Positions 14,595 to 19,612 of a stretch of DNA of 19,612 nt are shown here, in pieces; positions within the stretch are counted from its first letter, which is position 1, and every line of letters starts with the position of its first letter. The translations under genes and the position numbers were made by a program. The notes beneath the pieces are model-generated. The model saw nothing but the letters and a program-made list of their open reading frames with translations. It searched no databases and was not told the origin of the DNA. Source of the DNA: VGDP01 sp040905845. Lineage in GTDB: Bacteria; Pseudomonadota; Alphaproteobacteria; SP197. The stretch is from positions 1 to 19,612 of the forward strand of contig JBBDQV010000178.1 in the NCBI GenBank assembly GCA_040905845.1, in the 5' to 3' direction.

Positions 14595-15062
14595 ATGGTG
14601 AAAAAGGCTGCGCATTCGGCGTCGGCTGGGGCCGCTCCGAGGTCCAGCGCCGCGCCCCAGTTCAACCCCGCGGCCATGGCCGGGGCCTTCTCGATGCCCA
14701 AGTTCGACGCGGACACGATGGCGACGGCCCAGCGCCGCAACGTCGAGGCCATGACGGCGGTCTGCCAGCTCGCTTTCGACTGCGTCCAGCAGTCGGCTCA
14801 GCGCCAGGCCCAGCTCTTCCGCGATACCGCCGAGGAGATGCTCGGCTCGTTCCGCCAGGTCGGCAAGCTCGACAACCCGCAGGAGCAGGCCACCGCGCAG
14901 ATGAACGTCGGGCGCCATGCTTTGGAGCGCGGCATGGTCTCGCTGCGCGAGCTCGCCGAGTTGATCGCGCGGACGAACTCCGAGGCGTTGGAGATCATCA
15001 ACAAGCGTGCGGCGAGCTGCCTGACGGAGCTTCAGGACACGGTCAAGCCCGGCGACAAGTAG
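14595..15062 (+). CDS. Phasin family protein (second copy)
   Basis: The 155-residue protein is predicted helical. An N-terminal tail of about 22 residues rich in Lys/Ala/Ser/Pro precedes the phasin core. Core matches to the upstream paralog are AQRRNVEAMTAVCQLAFDCV (45-64), QSAQRQAQLF, and HALERGMVSLRELAELIART with NSEALEIINKRA. Cysteines 57, 63 and 142 align with cysteines 44, 50 and 124 of the first copy. Phasins cover PHB granules, limit their fusion and are often the most abundant granule protein. I chose the ATG at 14595, six bases from AGGAGG. The ATG one codon earlier is also possible. A long AT-rich leader suggests its own promoter, and a hairpin follows the stop. Confidence 0.88.
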   Translation: MVKKAAHSASAGAAPRSSAAPQFNPAAMAGAFSMPKFDADTMATAQRRNVEAMTAVCQLAFDCVQQSAQRQAQLFRDTAEEMLGSFRQVGKLDNPQEQATAQMNVGRHALERGMVSLRELAELIARTNSEALEIINKRAASCLTELQDTVKPGDK

Positions 15063-15081
15063 GTGACGCACGGCCCGGCGA

Positions 15082-15109
15082 GGCATCCCGCTCGCTCGAG
15101 CGGGTTGCC
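15082..15109. terminator. Hairpin between convergent phasin and oxygenase genes
   Basis: CCCGCTC (15087-15093) and GAGCGGG (15098-15104) form a 7-bp stem with a GCTC loop, extended by GGCA/TGCC (15082-15085 and 15106-15109) past a T-T mismatch. It lies in the 59 bases between the phasin stop and the convergent oxygenase stop, so a bidirectional terminator role is likely despite the missing T tract. Confidence 0.5.
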
Positions 15110-15121
15110 GTGCTGGGGGGT

Positions 15122-15778
15122 TCAGCCGTCGGCGGGCCTGGTGCGCGTCAGGCGGGCCCCGGGCGGGCTTTCGTGCCTGAGGCCGAACACGGTGCGCGTC
15201 GAGCGGATGTCCGTGACGTAATGGAATGGCCGAACGGCGCTGCCCAGGAACCCGGGGGCGCGCATGAGGATCACGCAGCCTGGTGAGCCGGGCACGGCGC
15301 GCGGGCCGGTGCCCGAGCGATCCTCGGCCACCCGGAAGCTGCCCTCGCCTTCGAGCACCACGAGCGCGACCAGGTTGACGTAACTGACGTGGTCGCGGTG
15401 CGGCGTGATGCCGATCGAGCCCGCGCGGTAGCGGGTCATCATCATCTCGTTGAAGCAAAGCGGCGTCGCGAACGGCGAGGCCGGCAGACGGGCGATGGCG
15501 TCGTCCCACAACGCTTGGTAGGTCGCGGCGAGGACGTGGAACGGGCTGTCGGCGGGGAACGCGTCGGACCAGTCGAGTTCCTGGCGCACGACCGCTTCGC
15601 CGGTGCCGACCACCGGGCGCGAAGAGCGGAACGCCATCGCCCTGGCCGCGCCGAGCAGGCGCCGGCGCCCCGGCTCGGAGAGCAGCGGGCGCGAGGTCGC
15701 GCCCCATTCGGCCAGCTCCGCCACGATGGCCGGTGCGTCGATGCCATCGACCGCGAGCAGGGACTCGGTCTCCGCCAT
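15122..15778 (-). CDS. 2-oxoglutarate/Fe(II)-dependent oxygenase-like protein
   Basis: The 218-residue protein has a double-stranded beta-helix dioxygenase signature in its C-terminal half. The iron triad is His127 and Asp129 in TPHRDH, and His186 in RPFHYV. Arg195 or Arg201 in RTVFGLRH could bind the 2-oxoglutarate carboxylate. Between them lie YVNLVALVVLEGEGSFRV and PGCVILMRAPGF. The N-terminal ~70 residues include a helical LLSEPGRRRLLGAARAMAF segment. The pattern YVNLVAL..LEG.G is shared by small bacterial oxygenases of unassigned substrate, so I do not assign an AlkB, prolyl or phytanoyl role. The ATG at 15778 lacks a clear ribosome-binding site. A palindromic repeat lies just upstream of the start (15787-15851), between this gene and the permease gene. 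Confidence 0.75.
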   Translation of the reverse strand: MAETESLLAVDGIDAPAIVAELAEWGATSRPLLSEPGRRRLLGAARAMAFRSSRPVVGTGEAVVRQELDWSDAFPADSPFHVLAATYQALWDDAIARLPASPFATPLCFNEMMMTRYRAGSIGITPHRDHVSYVNLVALVVLEGEGSFRVAEDRSGTGPRAVPGSPGCVILMRAPGFLGSAVRPFHYVTDIRSTRTVFGLRHESPPGARLTRTRPADG

Positions 15779-15786
15779 GGCGCGAG

Positions 15787-15851
15787 TCTAGAGCAGCATC
15801 CGGTCGAGTGGAATCGCCTCCGGCGATCCGCCGATCGGATAAAATTGCTCT
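15787..15851. repeat. Palindromic repeat, copy 1 (TAGAGCA family)
   Basis: The ends TAGAGCA (15788-15794) and TGCTCTA (15845-15851) are inverted. Inside, ATCCGGTCG pairs with CGATCGGAT with one mismatch, and GGAATCGCC with GGCGATCC with a one-base bulge, closing on a short loop. Size and ends match copy 2 at 16772-16834, so both belong to one REP-like family. It lies between the oxygenase and permease genes, both on the minus strand. Confidence 0.8.
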
Positions 15852-15859
15852 ACCAAACC

Positions 15860-16654
15860 TCACGGCCGGAGCTTGGGGCTCAGCGCCAGCATGCGCCAGG
15901 CGATGGCCCCCAGGCCGAGAATGGCGAGGAAGACCACGACGCCGGCGACGCCAAGGTCCCCCTGCGCGGCGCCCGTCAGGCCCGCGCGCAGGCCGTCGAC
16001 CACGTGGAACAGGGGATTGGCGAAGGTGAGGGCGCGCCACGGCTCGGGCAGCGCGCCGACCGCGTAGAACGAGCCCGACAGGAACGCCAGGGGCACGACG
16101 GCGAAGGCATCGATCGTCGCCACGTGATCGAACTTGCGGGCCTGGATGCCGACGATGATCCCGGCGAGCGCCAGCGCCAGCGCGCCCCCGGCCGCGAAGC
16201 CCACCAGGGCGATCATGTCGACGGGCCCGAGCCCCGCGAACGGCGCCATCGCCCCGAGTCCCAGCGCGCCGACGGCGAGCCCGCGCGCCATGCCGTTGAC
16301 CGCGAAGGCGACCAGCAGCTCGAACGACGACAGCGGGGGCATCAAGAGGTCGACGATCGTGCCGCGGATCTTGAGGTCGATAATCGACCACGCCGTCGTC
16401 TCGAACGCGTTGTGCAGGACCGCCATGGCGACGAGGCCGGGCACGATGAACGCCGCGAGCGGTATCCCGCCCATCGTACCCACGTCAGCGGGCAGGGCGA
16501 GCCGGAACACCGCGAACAGGAGCAGACTGTTGAGCACCGGCGCGACGATGTAGCCGATCGGCAGGCGCAGCCAGCGGCTCGTCTCGTAACGGACGAGCGT
16601 GGCGACACCGAGCGCGTTGAAGCGGCCGATACGAGGGCGTGATTGCGTGGTCAA
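15860..16654 (-). CDS. ABC-2 type transporter permease
   Basis: The 264-residue integral membrane protein has six likely helices and the ABC-2 layout. It has an N-terminal cytoplasmic segment with YETSRWLRLPIGYIVAPVLN, a long central pair of helices, PLAFLSGSFYAVGALPEPWR before the fifth helix, and FANPLFHVVDGLRAGL, the exporter-permease signature near the C-terminus. Such permeases export polysaccharides, drugs or lipids with a separate ATPase. No ATP-binding subunit is encoded in the window, so the partner must lie elsewhere and the cargo is unknown. Repeats of one palindromic family flank the gene on both sides. I used the ATG at 16654. The ribosome-binding site is weak. Confidence 0.9.
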   Translation of the reverse strand: MTTQSRPRIGRFNALGVATLVRYETSRWLRLPIGYIVAPVLNSLLLFAVFRLALPADVGTMGGIPLAAFIVPGLVAMAVLHNAFETTAWSIIDLKIRGTIVDLLMPPLSSFELLVAFAVNGMARGLAVGALGLGAMAPFAGLGPVDMIALVGFAAGGALALALAGIIVGIQARKFDHVATIDAFAVVPLAFLSGSFYAVGALPEPWRALTFANPLFHVVDGLRAGLTGAAQGDLGVAGVVVFLAILGLGAIAWRMLALSPKLRP

Positions 16655-16722
16655 GGATCGCCGGGGGTTGGGTCGGAACGTCCTTGATAGGTCGGGCCTC
16701 GTATGCCGGCAAGCGGGGGCGT

Positions 16723-16761
16723 CGATCGGCTTTAGCCTCCGCTGGCCGGATGCTGCTCTAG
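16723..16761. repeat. Truncated palindromic repeat (TAGAGCA family)
   Basis: CCGGATGCTGCTCTAG (16746-16761) is the exact reverse complement of the left end of copy 1 (15787-15802). CGATCGGC at 16723-16730 also matches the other half of copy 1 in that orientation, with the middle altered or shortened. This looks like a decayed inverted copy on the far side of the permease gene. Confidence 0.65.
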
Positions 16762-16771
16762 GTCGTTGAAT

Positions 16772-16834
16772 CTAGAGCAATTTCATCCGATCAGATTGAA
16801 CCACGGAGTTCAATCTGATCGGATATTGCTCTAG
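16772..16834. repeat. Long near-perfect palindromic repeat, copy 2 (TAGAGCA family)
   Basis: CTAGAGCAAT (16772-16781) pairs with ATTGCTCTAG (16825-16834), and the 17-base arm at 16785-16801 pairs perfectly with 16808-16824. The only defects are a three-base bulge (TTC, 16782-16784) and a six-base loop (CACGGA). The hairpin ends 18 bases before the ATP-grasp start codon, so it lies in or near that gene's leader. Confidence 0.92.
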
Positions 16835-16852
16835 GCCCGAACAGGACGGATC

Positions 16853-17539
16853 ATGACCGCACTCGGCAACGCCTACGACGTCGTCTTCCTCGTCTCGAGC
16901 GAGGATCTTCAGGGCATCCGCACCCGGGTCGGCGATTACGCCGAGACCGAACGGTTCAGGGCGCGCTTCCCGGAGCTTAGGACCGCCGTGATCCGGTTCG
17001 CCGACCCGACCAGCCGGGTCGAGGTCGGCGACGATCGCTGCGTCGTCACCCAGGATCGCTGCGGGCCGGTCGATCTCGCCCGATCGGGGCTGTTCGTCTA
17101 TGTCCCGGCGTCGTTCGAGCCCGAGGACGTGGCCCTGAGACCGCCCCGACCGGACGATCCCGACGGCCACTACGTGCATCGCCAATGGCGCGTGATCGCC
17201 GAGTACCTGGAGGCGGCGCTGCCGCGGTTCGGGCCCTGTGTCAACGAGCCCGCCCGGGCCCGCGCCGGGTGCAACAAGCTGATCCAGCGTCAGGCGGCGC
17301 TGCGTGCCGGCGTGCCGGTCCCCTCGACCGTGGTGACGAACGACGCCCAGGCGGCGGGGGGGGGGGGGGACTGCGGTGACCAAGTACGTCTCCGAGACCG
17401 GGCGACGCGACGGGGCGACGCGGACCCGGTTCCTCGACGCCGAAGCGCTCGCCGCGCCAGGGTTCGACGCCCAGCCCGCGATCGTCCAGGCGTATGTGCC
17501 AGCGGTCGCGGAGTACCGCGTCTACGTGATGGACGATGA
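16853..17539 (+). CDS. ATP-grasp protein, N-terminal part (frame broken at poly-G)
   Basis: About the first 168 residues read as the pre-ATP-grasp and linker part of a RimK/MvdD-like ATP-grasp enzyme. A beta-alpha start (VVFLVSSEDLQGIRTRV) is followed by VNEPARARAGCNKLIQRQAA (130-149) and LRAGVPVPSTVVTND, the typical stretch before ATP-grasp strand one. After a run of 14 G at 17356-17369 the frame becomes meaningless (CGDQVRLRDRATRRGD) and stops at 17539. The continuation sits one base over, in the frame of 17376-17795. The ATG at 16853 follows a weak AGGA. ATP-grasp enzymes of this group ligate carboxylates to amines or hydroxyls, for example in peptide modification. Substrate is unknown. 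Confidence 0.7.
   Translation: MTALGNAYDVVFLVSSEDLQGIRTRVGDYAETERFRARFPELRTAVIRFADPTSRVEVGDDRCVVTQDRCGPVDLARSGLFVYVPASFEPEDVALRPPRPDDPDGHYVHRQWRVIAEYLEAALPRFGPCVNEPARARAGCNKLIQRQAALRAGVPVPSTVVTNDAQAAGGGGDCGDQVRLRDRATRRGDADPVPRRRSARRARVRRPARDRPGVCASGRGVPRLRDGR
17356..17369 (+). repeat. 14-G homopolymer tract inside the ATP-grasp gene
   Basis: Fourteen consecutive G bases sit at the exact point where the ATP-grasp frame shifts. Losing one G, or gaining two, would fuse the two halves into one open frame. Such tracts are prone to slipped-strand mispairing in cells and to miscounting in sequencing. Confidence 0.95.
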
Positions 17540-17795
17540 CGTCCTCCCCGTGCGCATCGCCACGCCCGATCGAGCCCGCGATCCCGACATGCGCTACCGC
17601 GCGTTCACGAACGACGATTTCTCCGTCGCGGACGGGCTGGCCGAGCACGCGCCGATGCTGCGCCGGTATGCCCGCGAGCTCGGGCTCCGCTACGCCGTGT
17701 TCGACGCGCTGCCGGCAGGCAAGGAGCTCCTCGTCACCGAGGTCAACACCAACGGCACGTGGTTCCAATGGCCGGCGCCGATCCGGTCGAGCTGA
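17376..17795 (+). CDS. ATP-grasp protein, C-terminal part (frame broken at poly-G)
   Basis: This frame resumes the ATP-grasp fold. Reading back from the GTG at 17376 gives GGTAVTKYVSE, the first ATP-contacting lysine strand. Next come AIVQAYVPAVAEYRVYVMDD (the hinge and EYRVYV strand), DMRYR, and YARELGLRYAVFDA with LLVTEVNTNGTWFQW, where EVN is the metal-binding Glu-x-Asn signature. This half alone lacks the pre-ATP-grasp domain, so it should not be active by itself. With one G fewer in the tract the whole gene would span 16853-17795 and encode about 313 residues, normal for the family. Its last 28 bases overlap the RNA methyltransferase gene. Confidence 0.75.
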   Translation: MTKYVSETGRRDGATRTRFLDAEALAAPGFDAQPAIVQAYVPAVAEYRVYVMDDDVLPVRIATPDRARDPDMRYRAFTNDDFSVADGLAEHAPMLRRYARELGLRYAVFDALPAGKELLVTEVNTNGTWFQWPAPIRSS

Positions 17796-19039
17796 CGATC
17801 GAATCCCTCGGCGCGGCGGGCGACGGCGTGGCCAGCCACGGCGGTGCGCGCGTCTTCGTCCCCTATACCGTTCCCGGCGACCGCGTTCGTGTCGTGCTCG
17901 GTCCGGGGCGCGCCGGCGATCGCCAGGCTCGCGTCGTCGCCCGTTTGGCCGATGGCCCCGACCGGGCCGTGCCGCCGTGCCCTCACTTCGGGGACTGCGG
18001 CGGCTGCGCGCTCCAGCATCTCGCCCTCGAAGCCTATCGCACTTGGAAGCAGGGCGTTGTCGTCGAGGCGCTGGCGCGGCGCGGCCTCGCCGACGTTCCC
18101 GTGGCGCCGCTCGTCGATGCCGCCCTGCCGCGCCGGCGGGCGAGCTTCGCGCTCGCTCGCGCCCCCCACCGCGGTATCGCGGGGTTCCATCGCCGCTATG
18201 CCAGCAAGGTGGTCGATGTTGTTTCGTGCGTCATCGTCGAACCGGCCTTGCGCGACCTGCTGCCGCGCCTGCGCGAGCTCGTCGCGGCGCTGCCGTCGTG
18301 GCGCGGTCCAGGCCAGGCCGTCGTGACGCGCACCGACACGGGGATCGATCTGGTGCTGGCCGCCGACCTCAGGCTCGACGCCACCGAGCGGGAACGCCTG
18401 ACACGGTTCGCCGCCGCGGTCGATCTCGCCCGGCTGTCCCATCAACGCGGCGCCGACGTGGCGGCCGAGCCAGTGATCGAGCGCCGCGCGCCCACCCTCG
18501 ACATCGATGGCGTCAAGGTCGTCCTGCCGCCCGGCGGGTTCCTGCAGCCGACGGCGGCCGGCGAAGCGGCGATCGGCGCCCGCATCGTCGCGGCGCTCGG
18601 CGACGCTTCGCGCGTCGCCGATCTCTACGCCGGGCTCGGCACCTGGACGTTCCGGCTGGTCGCACGCGCCCGGGTCCACGCTGTCGAGGGCGACGGCGCA
18701 CTGGTCGCCGCGCTCAAGACGGCGGCAACGCGCGCCGGCCTCATGGGCCGCGTCGAGGCCGAGGCGCGCGACCTCGCCCGACGCCCGCTGATGGCCGAGG
18801 AGCTCCGCCGCTTCGACGCGGTCGTGTTCGACCCGCCGCGCGCCGGCGCCGCCGAAACGGCGGCCGAGCTCGCTCGTTCCCGGGTCCCCGTGGTCGTCGC
18901 CGTGAGCTGCAACCCGGCGACCTTCGCGCGCGATGCGCGCACACTCGTCGACGGCGGCTACCGCCTGGTCGAGGTCACGCCGATCGACCAGTTCCGCTAC
19001 GCGGCGCACGTCGAGCTGGTCGGCGTTTTCCACCGCTGA
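17768..19039 (+). CDS. TrmA/RumA-family tRNA/rRNA (uracil-5-)-methyltransferase
   Basis: The 423-residue protein transfers a methyl group from S-adenosylmethionine to C5 of a uridine in RNA. An N-terminal TRAM domain (about 5-60, ELTIESLGAAGDGVASHGGA) is followed by the iron-sulfur cysteines 71, 77 and 80 (CPHFGDCGGC) and 154 (SCVIVEP). The SAM fold begins at DLYAGLGTWTF (285-295), followed by FDPPRAG (354-360). The catalytic nucleophile is Cys381 in SCNPATFARD and the probable base is Glu415 in HVELVG. Cluster-bearing members resemble RlmD, but whether it acts on 23S rRNA or tRNA is not decided by sequence. The ATG at 17768 overlaps the ATP-grasp end by 28 bases with no clear ribosome-binding site, so coupling is likely. 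Confidence 0.93.
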   Translation: MAGADPVELTIESLGAAGDGVASHGGARVFVPYTVPGDRVRVVLGPGRAGDRQARVVARLADGPDRAVPPCPHFGDCGGCALQHLALEAYRTWKQGVVVEALARRGLADVPVAPLVDAALPRRRASFALARAPHRGIAGFHRRYASKVVDVVSCVIVEPALRDLLPRLRELVAALPSWRGPGQAVVTRTDTGIDLVLAADLRLDATERERLTRFAAAVDLARLSHQRGADVAAEPVIERRAPTLDIDGVKVVLPPGGFLQPTAAGEAAIGARIVAALGDASRVADLYAGLGTWTFRLVARARVHAVEGDGALVAALKTAATRAGLMGRVEAEARDLARRPLMAEELRRFDAVVFDPPRAGAAETAAELARSRVPVVVAVSCNPATFARDARTLVDGGYRLVEVTPIDQFRYAAHVELVGVFHR

Positions 19040-19612
19040 GGCGCGCGGTCGTCGCGACGGCGATTTCGACCGTCTCGGTCATCACGGCGAGGTCCATGGA
19101 GGCGACCGGCACGCGCTTGTCGTCGCGGCGCAGCACGTCGGCGACTTGGTTCGGCAAGCACGGCAAGTGGATGAAGCCGCACGGCACCGAGGGACGCCGG
19201 CCGCGCAACGCCGCCAGCAAGCCGTAGAGCGTCGCGTTGCAGAGGTAGAGACCAGCGGTCTCGGACAGGCGCACTGGAATGCCGCGCGCGAGCAGCCGGC
19301 GCTCGATCGCGCGCAGCGGCAGGGTCGCGAACAGGGCGTCGGGCCCGCCAGGCACGAGCGGGCGGTCGCGCGCCCGGCGATCTCGGTTGTCCGGCAAGTC
19401 GAAGTCGGCCAGGTTGACCCCGATCCGCTCGAGCCGGATGACCGGCTCGCCGGGCGCGAGGCCGGTGGCGATCACCAGCGCCGGCGCCGTCTCGGCGAGC
19501 AGCCGGTCGATGCGCCGCGCGAGCCCGGCGAGCGACCCGGGCAGGGCCCGGCCGACGCCGGAAACTCCGGCGATCGTAGCCCCGACGAGCGCGCGGGCGC
19601 CGGGGGCCGAGG
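18975..19612 (-). CDS. pcp: Pyroglutamyl peptidase (C15 family), N-terminus cut by window edge
   Basis: The frame is open to the right edge, so about the first 20-30 residues are missing. The visible part runs LLAETAPALVIATGLAPGEP, then RLERIGVNLADFDLPDN, GGPDALFATLP, SETAGLYLCN and GFIHLPCLPNQ. The catalytic triad of C15 peptidases is evident: Glu in RLERIGVN, Cys in YLCNATLY and His in FIHLP. The enzyme removes N-terminal pyroglutamate in the cytosol. A GTG at 19475 is not the true start because family sequence continues upstream of it. The last residues are Arg/Pro-rich and overlap the convergent methyltransferase gene by 65 bases, so the C-terminal tail is less typical than the core. Confidence 0.85.
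   Translation of the reverse strand, partial: SAPGARALVGATIAGVSGVGRALPGSLAGLARRIDRLLAETAPALVIATGLAPGEPVIRLERIGVNLADFDLPDNRDRRARDRPLVPGGPDALFATLPLRAIERRLLARGIPVRLSETAGLYLCNATLYGLLAALRGRRPSVPCGFIHLPCLPNQVADVLRRDDKRVPVASMDLAVMTETVEIAVATTARLSGGKRRPARRAPRSGTGRSA

Noticed and set aside
14457..16391. Very long minus-strand frame (over 600 codons) covering the second phasin, oxygenase and permease genes
   Set aside because: It is a shadow of real genes in other frames: composition is Arg/Ala/Pro-rich and no domain is visible, while the overlapped frames carry clear family motifs.
16853..17795. Graspetide or similar peptide-modification cluster around the ATP-grasp gene
   Set aside because: No short precursor-peptide gene with repeated acceptor residues was seen on either side. 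The upstream gap contains only repeats and the downstream gene is an RNA methyltransferase.

Overview
The window is strongly GC-rich, with G or C at nearly all third codon positions. It carries genes typical of free-living Alphaproteobacteria: poly-3-hydroxybutyrate (PHB) metabolism, a Caulobacter-like DUF2282/DUF692/DUF2063/DoxX cluster, and class III cyclases. A Rhodospirillales- or Hyphomicrobiales-like organism is the best guess. I saw no tRNA, rRNA, CRISPR array, transposase or integrase.

Layout. (1) 1-1434: the tail of a SPOR-domain protein, an HpcH/HpaI-type aldolase, and a small phage-type helix-turn-helix gene on the minus strand. (2) 1815-5152: pepA and recQ on the plus strand, joined by an ATGA overlap. 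(3) 9067 down to 5136: a minus-strand run with a secreted four-cysteine DUF2282 peptide (BufA type), its DUF692/MNIO enzyme (BufB), DUF2063 partner (BufC), a DoxX membrane protein and an NDH-2-like flavoprotein. A LysR-type regulator is transcribed divergently from 9326. (4) 10365-15062: a PHB block with 3-hydroxybutyrate dehydrogenase, a patatin-like hydrolase, a membrane class III cyclase and two paralogous phasins. (5) 15122-16834: a 2-oxoglutarate/Fe(II) oxygenase and a lone ABC-2 permease on the minus strand. Members of a palindromic repeat family with TAGAGCA/TGCTCTA ends bracket the permease gene. (6) 16853-19612: an ATP-grasp gene split by a 14-G tract, a TrmA/RumA-family RNA methyltransferase and a pyroglutamyl peptidase that runs off the right edge.

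How the genes may work together. In block 3 the MNIO enzyme and partner are expected to modify cysteines of the exported peptide, making a copper-buffering product (bufferin). The membrane protein and flavoprotein could serve the same redox or metal stress response, and the divergent LysR gene is the obvious candidate regulator. In block 4 the dehydrogenase consumes 3-hydroxybutyrate released from PHB, phasins coat the granule, and the patatin protein may act on granule lipid or polymer. A cyclase inside this block suggests a cAMP link.

The points most worth a second look are the five-gene bufferin-type operon with its flavoprotein and LysR gene, the poly-G split ATP-grasp gene, the repeats around the permease, and the dyad-rich leader of the second phasin gene.
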